From Leptidea sinapis (lineage: Eukaryota; Arthropoda; Insecta; Lepidoptera; Pieridae): DNA of 64,000 nucleotides. The notes under the pieces are model-generated. The model was not told the DNA's origin, searched no databases, and saw nothing but the letters and a program-made list of their open reading frames with translations. Position 1 is the stretch's first letter, and each line of letters opens with the position of its first letter. Position numbers and translations under genes: made by a program. Shown in pieces: positions 44,471 through 55,460 of the stretch. Location of the stretch: NCBI RefSeq assembly GCF_905404315.1, contig NC_066293.1, forward strand, positions 1,689,001 to 1,753,000, written 5' to 3'.

Positions 44471-47154
44471 AGAAGTACTAGTCCATCATTGAAACATCTT
44501 GAACTGATTAGTTTTCATTGACTTAGATTCGTCTCTATTAAATAACGCACGCTCTCATTTTGTATCTTACATCTTCAGCCATAAATAAATTTCACTGGAT
44601 GTTAATCTAGAATCTGAGTTATAACATCTGTCATTTGTAATCTCAAAGTGATGCCAAAACTCACTCTAACATCTTTTGACCTGGATTTCAATGCAATTTG
44701 TACATATACATAAAAAAGCTGGTTTTTAACTAAGCCAATAACGTCGTGACATGGCTATTTTTGAGATACGAAATGGTCTGTAGACTATAGCCAGCCCTTA
44801 GTTGGCGAATTAAGAAATAAAATGATTATTTTTGAAAAAAAATTTACCCAGCTCTGACAACAGTCATATGTTGCAAAGAAGCGACCATCACGAAACTGCT
44901 AGTCTAAAAATGCATAGTTAAAATAAACAAAGTTTTTCTTTAAATTAGCACCAAGAGCTATCAAAAGCTTAAGCCAAATCCATATTTGGATGAAATAATC
45001 ATCGATACTGTCATATCTCAAAAACTAGTATATGTTGATTTCTTAAAGGTTTGCCAGCGATAGGTAATACTCAAAACACAAAACTTTGCTAAAACGCAGA
45101 ACTCAGAACACCGAAATTTGCTAAAATGCACTGGCACCGGCGAAGGCGTAATATTTTCCATTTTTTTTTTATTTATTATTTTATATACTTATCTTATACT
45201 TTTATTTATCACAGTATTTCAATAAAAAAATGTGGTTGTAAATATATCACAGCTCCAAATGGGTCCTAACATATTATGTTCATATTATGACAAATGAATA
45301 CGTACCACAGTTAGTCGCAGTACGCATACATTAAAAAAATTTCACTGCGCGGTAGACGCTTACTGTTTATATAAAACGCAATATCCTTTCGTTTCCTATT
45401 TGTTCTTTAATAACGTATAATTGAAGTTGAACTCAACATAAACGGTTTAATTGTACAAACATTTTTCAACTATGAAGATGTTTGAAAGTAAATACTAATA
45501 ATAATAGTACGATTGAATTTACAAATCAAATTAATTTACACTGCATAAAACAGCGATATTTTGTGAGTAAAACTTGAACATGTTTCAAATCCTCATGGTT
45601 CACGTATCCCACGCTAAACAATGCCGGGCAAGCACTTTTGTCGTGACTCGGAAAGCCATTTCATACAGGTAAGATTGTATCCTAAGCTATCTGTTGCTTG
45701 GTACAGGGGCGGCGGCCGACTCTTAAAACCGGTAAACAGACTAAGAAACGCTGGAGCTAGACGTTTTAAGTTTTAGATTCAGTAGGTGGTACATAATTTT
45801 GCGTCTACATTGACACATCTCACTCAAAACTGATTTATTAATGGAGGAATGAGAGAAAAAATAAAGCGTTATTGACGTTTGGAGCGAGTCGCTCTAGCGG
45901 CACAATGTCCGCTTCCAATACTTGCTTCACTGAAATATAAGCACTGACACAACACTTAATACACTGGCTCTCACCTGAGCCTTACAGGCGGTGGGATGTT
46001 GAAAGCCGGATACAATTTCGCGTTGGGATTTTCAAACAGCATTTCGATTGTTTTGTTTCACCGAGCACTCATTGTGCACCCTACCGCTCTGATCGGCGGC
46101 CGGCCGTACACTGAGTACAGACGTCTGACACCCTCTCCCCGCTGTGACGTCACGTCAAGTCGGTTGTACAAGTTACCCTTCGCTGTCCCGCTCTCTGGTC
46201 GTACAAAAACATGAGAGGCATGAAACCGCAGTCCGCTATGTCGCCGTATTCCTTGAGCGCCCCTCTTGTAGGGCTTCGTTGCGCCTAAACTAATTCATTG
46301 CGTCGATTTTAATTGATGTTATTTACAAAAACTGAATTAAAACTGCATTGCTTCTATCATTTGAGCTGGCTTCTTTATTAACTGCCATTACTTTATTGTT
46401 TATTTGTTTTATCAATAGTACTGTATGATATGAATTAAACTTTCGTAAACTATACTACAGAATACAATAGACTAGTTAGGTATGTGGTAGAGGAGGACCG
46501 TTACTTTATGGAATAAGTTTTATACTTGTAATGTAATATTATTAAATTTCAAGCTTTTTTAATTTTTTCTTTTATATTACCGTTTTCCATTCGAATTAGC
46601 TATATAATATAATGTTGGTATCAAAGTGATGTTTATATTATAAATAAGGAGTACTTAGGTAAAATTTCGATCCATGGAAGAAAATTTACGAAACCTAAGT
46701 CAAATTTAATGTAGGTAATTATATTTAGTTATATTACAAAATTAACTCACATTTTACAATACTTATGTCACAATTTATTACTTAGTTACATCATAATTAG
46801 TAATTGTTATCTGAAGTTAAGTGTGATATTTATTTGTTGTATTACATCGGTTGAATGCAAATTCAAAAAGTGTAGTAGTAACCAAAGTGGCTGCTTTGCG
46901 TTACAGGTTAAAGATTACCCGTGTCTATATATTTTCACAATAATAAAACGTAAATGGTACATAAATAAATTAATGGGTCCAAAATAGGCCCTGGGGTATT
47001 CCGATTCTCATTATCGTATTATCTCTAACACACATCAGAACAACAACAACATAGCAGCTACATCAGTTGATCTGGTTAGCAGTTATGTCCAGTATTTTAT
47101 ATTATATTATATTTCTGTCAAATCCTATGCTTATGTTGACACTTCACAGTCACG
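44471..47154. other. no gene; GC-rich patch 45885-46270
   Basis: 2.7 kb with no supported frame. A GC-rich, CpG-rich patch at 45885-46270 (ctctgatcggcggccggccg; ctgtgacgtcacgtcaag, with a CRE-like TGACGTCA) is the best promoter-like candidate in the window. A 72-aa frame through it (45996-46214) has no domain. Confidence 0.35.
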
Positions 47155-47375
47155 CAACTTATATAGATTTTTCCATATGTTTTGACAGAGTAGATCAATC
47201 GATTATTTTCTAGAAACCATTACAAGTCGGAATTCACGCAATCTTATAGCTGGTTCGCGTCTTATGTACAATTATGACAGTTACAATGTTATTTTGAATG
47301 CTTTCTAATCGAATGCTACGTACATCGCTCTTGCTTCCCCAGGGGATACTTCCGGGACCACTATTTATAATAATG
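47155..47375 (+). pseudogene. non-LTR RT palm scrap
   Basis: The plus strand reads YIDFSICFDRVDQSII (motif A, about 47158-47205), SYSWFASYV in another frame, then LLLPQGILPGPLFI (motif B, about 47330-47372). Frameshifts separate the blocks. Motif C is absent. The clade is not assigned. Confidence 0.6.
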
Positions 47376-48001
47376 TTACTTAATTAATTAAATTGCATTT
47401 TAAATCATTTCGTACTATAAACTTCTATATAAATACTGTATAATTGATTACTCTTTTGTAATTAATTTGTAATTTATAAATATTTAAGGAGTATATTTGC
47501 CCAATTAACGAAAAAGCCATGTGTCGTTTTCAAATGACAGATTTTCTAACAAATATGAAAAATTATAGTAGTTATGAATTTTAGGATGCTAAGAAAATGG
47601 TTATGTTTTTAAAAGATCTGCAAGCCAAGTTTCATAACATTTATTTTGCTTTCGTTTAGGTCAAAAGTTATGGAGACCATTATTGTACACAATGACTTTA
47701 ACTTTTTTCTACCGCGGCCAATGACGGCCGATAACTCTTAAGATATTGAATTAATTATACGCATTATAATCCATTTTGTAAAGATCTTTTTTTTTCATAG
47801 TCCATACTTTTTGAGTTATAGGACGTTTAATTATGGACCGGGCGTAATGTCAAAAATTTCAATGTACACATAGAATACAAACGTACAAATTCTAAAAAAA
47901 ATTATATTAAAATTACAGATTTTGTCCGGCTCTCTAACTATGTCAAAATAGGTTTTACTATTTTGTCTCTATTATCAGATATCACAAAACCAGTAAGAAA
48001 G
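47376..48001. other. no gene seen
   Basis: No supported frame or repeat. Confidence 0.4.
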
Positions 48002-48095
48002 TCAAAGTCAAGTTCCCAATAATATTACATATTTCGGGATTCCCATCCGAAATACATGCCTCAGACCTGAGAAGAATGGGGGCGAGAAACTTTAA
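48002..48095 (-). mobile_element. family Z-like LINE 3' end (minus)
   Basis: Diverged copy: ttccca.taatatta, atgcctcagacctgagaaga, atgggggcgagaaacttt. Confidence 0.45.
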
Positions 48096-48133
48096 GATTT
48101 AAGCCTGTTATTCAGCCACGCTTCAGCACTCTC

Positions 48134-48645
48134 AGGCTGAGATCTACAGAGCGTACCTTTTTTTATCAAAAAAAGGGATAAGTCGAACAGGAAGTTCAGC
48201 TGTTGGTAATTGATACGCCCTGCCCATTACAATGCAGTGCCGCTCAGGATTACTGAAAAACCCAATCATTCTGATTGGGTCTACAACTGTGCTCGTCACC
48301 TTCAGTCATAAGTTGTCAAGTCTCATTTGCCCAGAAAAATTCACTAGCTACGGCGCCCTTCAGACCGAAACACAGTAATGCTTACATATTACTGCTTCAC
48401 GGCAGAAATAAGCGCCGTTGTGGTACCCATAGTCTAGCCGGCATCCGGTGCAAAGGAGCCTCCCACTGGTACCTAGACTCAGACTAGCTCAGACTTAATT
48501 ACCCAAAACTTAGCTGAGTGTAAGCTTAGCATAATCTTTGTAGATATAATAATAGACAGATGAAATTATATTGAGCTTAAAATAAGACAGCCCAATGCAA
48601 AAGTCTTATATAAGTAAAGTCTGAGCAAAGTCTAAGTACGCGTAT
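48134..48645. mobile_element. MITE interrupted by family A
   Basis: Left end aggctgagatctacagagcg (48134), right end aagtctaagtacgcg (about 48628). Interior blocks aaaacttagctgagtgtaag and ataagtaaagtctgagc match the MITE at 2405-2916. A full family A copy lies between the left end and the rest, so family A inserted later. Confidence 0.65.
48157..48475 (+). mobile_element. family A repeat, nested
   Basis: gttggtaattgatacgccct, gcccattacaatgcagtgcc, tagctacggcgcccttcaga, gcatccggtgcaaaggagcc, ending cactggta. A gtacc motif flanks both sides (48152 and 48470), a possible short target duplication. Confidence 0.75.
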
Positions 48646-49434
48646 TTCAGCCCCAGCAGCAGCGAGTGCTGTGACGTTTCTTCTCCCTCCATTCATTCCC
48701 TGCATAAAGAGCTGTCTGCTACAACTATGTGAAATACATGTTTGTTGAACAGACAATAGCCGATGATAGCACTTATAATTGTGCGTGTTTTACCTCTGTT
48801 TAGTCTGATCAGTGCGGCTGAGGGCAAGCCTCTCTAGAACAGAGGTGCTCAAGCTTGAACTGCTGGCGATCTACCTCTAAATTGTTAGACAACGATCGAT
48901 CGGCTCTGAGAGGCTTCAAGTATGTGTGATGAAGGATTGTCGTCTAGGTAGAGTGTCACGATGACATAGATATTAGTTTTGCGCGCAATATTCTGCATTT
49001 TTTTAGTCAAGGGAAGTATAGGTTTGCTGTAAAATGTCAATGAAAAAACTCATAATTATTCAAAATTACGACTTTATTGGTTCTTACAAAACAAATGCCT
49101 TCTTGTGTCTGAAGTTCTTAACTTAACTAAAGAGTGACTTTGGATGTTGAATCTGCATGACACTGCATGTCTTGAGCATACTTTTTATAAGATGGTACGT
49201 AATTACCGATTTTAGTTACCTAAAACAAAATCCGTGAATATCAGATTTATTTTCGAGATCGACTCAAAAAGCACTCGACGACAAGCAAGCGGTCGACCGT
49301 TTGACCACCCCTGCACTAGAACATATTTTGTCCTCTTTAAGCCTATGATTATATTTGTAGCGCACTAAGTCAGCGTTACTTGAAGCTTTGTCCGTTACTA
49401 ATTGTAGTATCTACACTCCGTAGAATAATACACA
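48646..49434. other. no gene seen
   Basis: No supported frame or recognised repeat. Confidence 0.4.
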
Positions 49435-49705
49435 ATAGTTTTAAAGTTTCACCTGAGTCCTGCCCCCGAATTCCAGATTCACATGGCACGGGACACACCA
49501 CTTTCTTTTCCACAGTGCGATTTTCAAAGAACTTTCTTTCACGTACAACCATGTTGTGGATTGATCGATGCGGTCTTATGCGGTGTTTCCAGGACGATAC
49601 GACTTTGGCACCTTCAATAAAAAGCGCCCGCCTTTTTAAAAGGCTGACAACTCTCGGACATGTGCGGGTCGGAATCGACCACCTAGGGTTCCGTACATAT
49701 TAATG
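49435..49705 (+). pseudogene. CR1-like LINE C-terminus and 3' end
   Basis: cctgcccccgaattccagat, acagtgcgattttcaaagaa, ggtgtttccaggacgatacg, cctttttaaaaggctgacaa: the diverged equivalent of 25678-25900. Frames are broken. Confidence 0.6.
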
Positions 49706-49865
49706 GGTACATGTTTTTTTCTTACTTCATCATAAATTAAAAAATGTAAAATCTGGTGAAACTTATACCAATGAAGGCCTTTTATACAATACCCCACAAG
49801 ACACGGTAAACTTGATTCAAAATTTGGACCGCCGTTCCTTGCACAATGACCCTGACCTTTTTTTG

Positions 49866-49945
49866 TTTTTTCAAATTCAAATATTTTTATTCAAAATGGG
49901 ATTAAAATCACTTATTGAACGCCAAAATCTACCACCCATACCTAA
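49866..49945 (-). mobile_element. family Z LINE 3' end (minus)
   Basis: caaattcaaatatttttatt, aatcacttattgaacgcc, ctaccacccat. Confidence 0.6.
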
Positions 49946-50174
49946 TTACAAATGTAATTTTCAGATTTTTCGTAATTCTCGGTCATCGAAAAATACACTA
50001 TAAATTTTGATTCTATTGAGAGTGTCGAAATATATGTTTTTTGCGGTATAAGCGGCCGTATCTTTTTTTATGTTAGCTAAGAAGTTTTAAGTTTCGCAGC
50101 TTCACGAGACTGACTTGAGTATATCGTTTAAATTTCCACTAGATACCTCCACGCGTTCCCGAGATAAAGGTCAC

Positions 50175-50185
50175 ACTGAAAAAGG
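50175..50185. repeat. target-site duplication, left
   Basis: actgaaaaagg, identical to 52732-52742. It brackets the truncated LINE copy. Confidence 0.85.
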
Positions 50186-52731
50186 TGTGTATCCCACATT
50201 CACAACAAGATGGAGGCCTGCACCAGGCAGGTGCCTACAATGCAACCGTATCGGCTAATACTGCCACCAGAAGTCAGAGAGCTGCTCACTGAGAAGCGCA
50301 GAGCCACTAGAGCATATGATAGGTATCCAACACTCGAGAATAGGTGTCAGATCCGCTATCTACAGCGAGTGGTAAAGGAACGGACTGCGGAACTCCGCGG
50401 CAATCGTTGGGACCGCTTGCTTAGTGACCTGAAGCCAACGCACGTGGCGTTCTAGAAGCTGCCTCGCGCGTTCAAACAGGAACCGCCTACAGTAATGCCT
50501 CCTTTGGACAGACCGAGACTGCTGCCGGCCCTCGATGACGAGGACAAGGCGGAGTGCCTTGCCGACAGTCCCGAGAGTAAGTGCACCCCAAACGCAGCTA
50601 CCGACCCAGCCCATGTTAATGAAGTGAACTGTGAAGTTGAACGTCACATCTCTCTTAGCCCATCAGGCGAGCCAATACAACCCACCTCTAGTATAGAGGT
50701 GGAAGGAATTAATAGAGAGCTTCACTCCAAAAAGGCCCCGGGGTCCGACTCTATAAATAATATGGTTCTTAAAATCCTGCCTCCCACACTCATTAATTTA
50801 TTAGTAATCGTTTGTAATATACTGCTATTACATTGCGCGTTCCCCGAACAATGGAAGGAAACCATTGTTATCGGTATTCCCAAGCCTGGTAAACGTAAAA
50901 CTTGTCCCAGTAGTTATAGACCCATTAGTTCAATTAACTCTTTAGGTAAACTATACGAACGTCTGATTCTCGCGCGCCTGAAATATTATATCGCGGAGCA
51001 GAACATGATACCCGACCAGTTTGGTTTCTGGACTGCACGCTCGTGTCCCCAGCAAGCCCACGGACTCACTGAGTATATTCTCAAACGAATCCAATACCGT
51101 ACAGTTACAGCGGCCGTATTTCTCGATGTCGCGAAAGCTTTCGACAAGGTATGGCATAACGGCTTAATCTTTAAGCTGTATGAACTGGGTATGCCAGACA
51201 GGCTCGTGCGCATCATACGAGCCTACCTTACTGATCGAAGCTTCCGCTATCGAGTAGAAGTCACGTTATCCACGCCCCGACCCAGGGATCCCCCATCAGG
51301 TCGGGAGTGCCTCAGGGCTCAGTTCTGTCCCCGACTCTCTTCTCACTCTTCACGAGTGACCCCCCGAAGCCTCAGAAAGTGCAAATGGCACAATATGCGG
51401 ACGACACGGCTTTTATTATGGTGCCACTCGGGGGCGCCTCGCAACTCATATAAGAGTGCTTCAGGCCGCCGTTAATGAACTAGGAGAATGGTTCAAAAAA
51501 TGGGGGATTGAAGTCAATCCCTCAAAGAGTGCAGCGGTACTCTTTGGTAATACTAATAAAATAAAATCTTTGGCCCCCTATACCTATTGTTAAATTATAT
51601 GGGACTCCTATTGCGTGGGCCCAACATTATAAATATTTAGGTGTTACGTTCAACAGTAACACGAACTTCGCAAAACATATCAGCACGGTGTGCAATAGAG
51701 CCCGGTTTGTCCTTAGCCACCTGTATCCACTTGTGTGCAAGCGAAGCAAACTACCGCTCAGACACAAGGTGACATGGTACAAGACCATCGTACGTCCCAT
51801 TATGTCGTACGCAAGCATCGTGTTTGCCCACGCGCCTCCGAGCCACTTGCGGAATTTGCAAGTGGTTCAGAGTATATTCACGAGCACGGCCACTGGAGCG
51901 CCGTGGTTCGTTCATAACGTAGATCTCCATCGCGATCTTGAGCTGCCGACCATCGCTCAACATTTCAAGGAGATATCGCGACGCTACGTTGATAAGGTGG
52001 CCGAGCACTCTAATATCTTGGTGAGGGAGGCATGTGCTTACACTCCTCTAGACCACAGTCTGAATAAACAGAGGCGACCTCGACACGTACTAGTCGACCC
52101 GGACGACCATATTACGATCGCGAACGCGACACCAACACCGACACCAAATCAACCACACCGCCCTCGTAGACGTAGGCGCGGCCATGCACATCAAACCGCT
52201 GCCACTCGTCACTTTGACGATTTCCAGCGGCCGCAATCTAACATAATACGATTCACACACTTTGATAGAAGCCCGACGAGATAGTCCTCGTCTTGTTATC
52301 GTTTAACACCACTCACACTCACATCACAAATCACACACCTACGATAACACTACACACAAATAGTCACACACTTACATACACTCACACATATTTACATACA
52401 TATATCACCGCACTCGCCGGGGAGTGCTAAGTCTCTTCAAACCTAGAGTACACTGGACTAACAGATATATTAGATCGTTAGTGATCTTCTCTCCATCCAG
52501 CCTAGTGAGCAGGCGGTCCGAGGTTCGAGTCTCCTTCCGAGACGCCCCGCGCCTGTGAGCGACATTTTCGGCCTCCAAGGCCCCCGCCCGGCTTCGCTGT
52601 AAAAGCCTTCAGGGCTATCAGCACAGAGGAGGTTTTTAGTCGGTAGGGGGTGTTTACACCCGAGCCCAACATAAGGGCCCCGCTTCGGGGTCTTCAATAC
52701 GTAAATGTATTTTACTCCTCTCGAAAAAAAA
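50186..52731 (+). pseudogene. 5'-truncated Jockey-clade LINE copy
   Basis: Same family as the full-length element downstream. It starts inside ORF2, equivalent to about 56286 there. ORF2 pieces: RQVPTMQPYRL (about 50225), then TAG replacing a Trp codon at 50453-50455. RT fingers and palm are open from 50495 to about 51285 (KKAPGSD, SSYRPISSINSLGKLYERLI, FLDVAKAFDKVWH). An insertion near 51283-51295 shifts frame before motif B. Motif C survives out of frame (caatatgcggacgacacg). The C-terminal part is open again at 51688-52284. The 3' UTR and poly(A) (52723-52732) match the full-length element. Dead on arrival, then mutated. Confidence 0.92.
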
Positions 52732-52732
52732 A
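52522..52732 (+). other. 3' UTR fold of truncated copy
   Basis: B-box-like ggttcgagtct at 52522-52532. Stems: gtctc/gagac (52529-33/52539-43), P1 agaggag/ctcctct (52625-31/52715-21), P2 gggtgt/acaccc (52648-53/52656-61), P3 ggccccg/cggggtc with one G-U pair (52676-82/52686-92), P4 aatac/gtatt (52696-700/52707-11). Same arrangement as the full-length copy. Confidence 0.7.
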
Positions 52733-52742
52733 CTGAAAAAGG
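52732..52742. repeat. target-site duplication, right
   Basis: actgaaaaagg directly after the poly(A). Exact copy of 50175-50185. Confidence 0.85.
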
Positions 52743-53267
52743 ACACCAGTCATACTATAAGGGTTCTGTTTCAATCCTTTTGAGTTATTTGACCCTAAAA
52801 ACGGATCCGCGTACCAGACTTATTGCTCACGAGGCGCTCTACAATTTTTAAAGTAATAAAAGAAAAATAACATTTGATATAGTGATATAGACAAATCACG
52901 TCGTATAAAAATGGTACGTAAAATATGGAACATGCCTCAAACTACACCATAATAAGCTTCGACTGCCTATATTTAGACAAAAGCCAAGATTTCAAAAACA
53001 TTGTTTATATTAACGGGTCTTTTACTAACTAGATCTAGATCTACTAGAAATCTATCTAGATTATAATTTACACGTATGTACATATACAAGATAAACAACA
53101 TACAAGTAAAAAAGTAACTATGTTAATGTAGGAACTCTTGGTGGTCATTTAGTTTGACTGGATTATTTACGCACTTAGCCTCTTGATTGGGGCATTTTAC
53201 GTTTTAAATCTTTTACCCAACCAGCCTTGGCCGCCACAGACGTAGCCGATATTTCAGACTGCTGCAG
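52743..53267. other. no gene seen (spacer between LINE copies)
   Basis: 525 bp with short AT and CTAGAT repeats near 53025-53070. No frame. Confidence 0.4.
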
Positions 53268-53279
53268 GCGTCCGGAACA
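53268..53279. repeat. target-site duplication, left
   Basis: gcgtccggaaca, identical to 58934-58945. It fixes the 5' end of the LINE at 53280. Confidence 0.93.
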
Positions 53280-53834
53280 GTTCGATTCAGGCAGGCGACG
53301 CGAGCACACGTGCCGCGTTATCTGTCCTCCTTCGAATATTTTTATTACCTGCGTTATCGCACTATCTGCTCAGGCCACCTGGGCTAGCTATTGTTATCGC
53401 GCGCTATTGTTCGGGACTCTTTGAGTCTCGCACCTGTTACGTTCCTTCGCGGAACGTAGCTTAGTGATTATAAGTGTTAATAACCCGGTTTTACGATCGT
53501 GTTAGTTAGCACCTGTGCTGTGTTTCGCGATTCTGCACGCTAATCGTGTGTGTTGTGAGTGTTGCAGATCGTGCCGTGTGTGTCTTCTCCGTGGGGGCCT
53601 GCACAGCGTACATCGGGGTTCCGGCCCAGCCAGTCTACATCCAGCAAAGCTAAGTCTTAGGCTTAATTATTATTATTAATTTCTTTTAATTTTGCATACT
53701 TTATTATTATTAATAGTATTTTATTAATGTGCAAGTGCACAACTAAACTATAGTTGTCCACTTTATCATTATATTCCCCCTCTGCCTGACTCGGGCAGCG
53801 GGGGTTGTCACCCGCTTAACTTTTAATAACAACC
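53280..53834 (+). promoter_or_regulatory. LINE 5' UTR / presumed internal promoter
   Basis: 555 bp from the insertion junction to the ORF1 ATG. Jockey-type elements carry an internal pol II promoter at their 5' end. Here position +1 would be 53280 (gttcgattcaggcaggcgac). No TATA box is visible there. The start codon context is acaaccATGG. The promoter role is inferred from the clade. Confidence 0.5.
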
Positions 53835-55460
53835 ATGGCTTCACCAATGGTTGCCGACGAGGGCCTTCTAAGCACCCTGCTAGATAAGCTATTTACGGAG
53901 AAGATCGCTCCGTTAATTAAGGAAACGATAGATATCCAGACAGCGAAATCCAAATCTAAAAAATACAGATCGTCATCTGACGTTTCGAGTTCCGACGGGG
54001 AATCCGAAATGGAGATAGGCAATGCGTCCGACGCAAGTTCCGTGGCCTCGGTCAAACCGAGGAAAGTGATCACCCGATCAGCCCGCCCGCCTGTCCTTCA
54101 GGCGTACTTTGACGCGCAGGCGACCCCTAAGGTCCCCGCGGTCAGTCCTGACCGCACGGTAGCCCCTCAGGCTCTACCGTCGAGAGCGGAGAGTGTCGCG
54201 TCGGATGCTGACGGCTTCATCACCGTCAGTCGCAAGAAGAAGCGCGGTCGTGAATCGCCTTCTCTGGATAGCACACCCGCGAAGAAAGCCGCGGCCACGA
54301 CTGGCTCCGCTCCCGCGTCCGCGCCCGCGCCCGCTAAAGCCCGCGTACCGCCTCCGACCAAGCGCCCGCCTCCTATTTTTATAGGGAACCGAGGCCGATG
54401 GTTATCCATCAAAAACAGGATCCTGAAGACGCTCTCCTTCCAGGCGAGGGCGTACCAATCACTAATTAAACTAGAGACCAGAGAGGTAGCGGACCACCGC
54501 GCCCTGACATCTCTTCTTAGAGAGCTGAGTGTGGGTTTCCACACGTACGCCCTGCCTGAGGAGAAGCGCCTGAGGGTCGTTATTAGAAACGTCCCCAAAG
54601 AGATAGACGAGGCCGACATTCTGTCGGACCTCAAAGAGCAGGGCTACCCTGCACACGAGGTGCACCGTATGCGCGGAACCAACAATAAACAACCATTTAA
54701 CATGGTTCTCGTAGTCCTCGACCTCACGCAAGAGGGAAAGGAAATTTTCAACATCAAATCGGTTTTTTCCCTTCAGGGCATCCGTACCGAAGCTCCTCGC
54801 AACCGCGGGGGGCCCGGTCAGTGTCACAGATGCCAATTATACGGGCACTCGGCACGAAATTGCGAACACACCCCGAGGTGTGTGAAGTGCCTCGGGAAAC
54901 ACGGCATGCCAGAGTGCCCTCGACCAGCGCAATGCGCGGAGCCCCCGGCCTGCGTCTTGTGCGGGAAGAAGGGGCACCCCGCGAGCTATCGCGGGTGTCC
55001 CAAGGCACCCAAACACAAGCGTTACCCAGGGCGCCGCCAGCCTCAAGGCAGAGCAGAGAAGGTGGAGTTCACTCCAACCTTCAAACCTGCGCCGCCTCCG
55101 AAGGTAAACGCCTGGGCGAGGTCTCCTCCGGCTGCCAACGCTGCCACAGAGGCCACTCTCGCGGCCCCCGCGCCCCTCCGGCCTCCGCTAGCGTCCCGCC
55201 CGGCGGCGTCGGTCCCGCGACCGAGGCCACCGGCGCCCGCGTCCGCGGCAACAGGTAGCAAAGGCGGCAGCACCTTTGCGTTCATGTTCGAACTGTCAGA
55301 GATGTTCGACATTGACGAAATAACAGCCCTGGCCAGCAGGCTCGATGCTGTCCGAGAAGACCCGCCGTCGCTCCTGCAAGTTATGGCAGACAACGGCAAA
55401 ATATTCCGTGCCCTCACCGATATAGGGCTAAAGTATAAAAACAACATTCGCGATGCCTAA
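53835..55460 (+). CDS. LINE ORF1: Gag-like zinc-knuckle RNA-binding protein
   Basis: 541 aa, GC-rich. It packages element RNA into the ribonucleoprotein that carries it to chromatin (known for Jockey-type Gag; inferred here). Residues 1-80 have an acidic/serine-rich stretch, and 80-190 are Ala/Pro/Lys-rich and probably disordered. The PRE_C2HC-like region covers about 215-325 and includes RVVIRNVPKEIDEADILSD (from Arg247) and GYPAHEVHRM. Three knuckles follow: C330-C333-H338-C343, C349-C352-H356-C361 (short spacing), C373-C376-H381-C388 (long last spacing). A Pro/Ala-rich linker follows, then a helical C-terminus. The start is in good context (acaaccATGG), and the stop lies 5 nt past the ORF2 ATG. 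No frame breaks. Confidence 0.93.
   Translation: MASPMVADEGLLSTLLDKLFTEKIAPLIKETIDIQTAKSKSKKYRSSSDVSSSDGESEMEIGNASDASSVASVKPRKVITRSARPPVLQAYFDAQATPKVPAVSPDRTVAPQALPSRAESVASDADGFITVSRKKKRGRESPSLDSTPAKKAAATTGSAPASAPAPAKARVPPPTKRPPPIFIGNRGRWLSIKNRILKTLSFQARAYQSLIKLETREVADHRALTSLLRELSVGFHTYALPEEKRLRVVIRNVPKEIDEADILSDLKEQGYPAHEVHRMRGTNNKQPFNMVLVVLDLTQEGKEIFNIKSVFSLQGIRTEAPRNRGGPGQCHRCQLYGHSARNCEHTPRCVKCLGKHGMPECPRPAQCAEPPACVLCGKKGHPASYRGCPKAPKHKRYPGRRQPQGRAEKVEFTPTFKPAPPPKVNAWARSPPAANAATEATLAAPAPLRPPLASRPAASVPRPRPPAPASAATGSKGGSTFAFMFELSEMFDIDEITALASRLDAVREDPPSLLQVMADNGKIFRALTDIGLKYKNNIRDA
55453..55460 (+). promoter_or_regulatory. ORF1/ORF2 overlap ATGCCTAA
   Basis: The ORF2 start codon (55453-55455) precedes the ORF1 stop (55458-55460) by 2 nt, in a different frame. 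This arrangement suits termination-reinitiation, as shown for the silkworm LINE SART1. Use of this ATG is inferred. Confidence 0.6.

Noticed and set aside
50186..52731. Functional ORF2 in the upstream copy
   Set aside because: Premature TAG at 50453 and a frame-shifting insertion near 51283-51295; the endonuclease is missing altogether.
54167..54634. 155-aa minus-strand frame (and other antisense frames over 54-58 kb)
   Set aside because: Shadow of the GC-rich LINE ORF1/ORF2 on the opposite strand. No domain.
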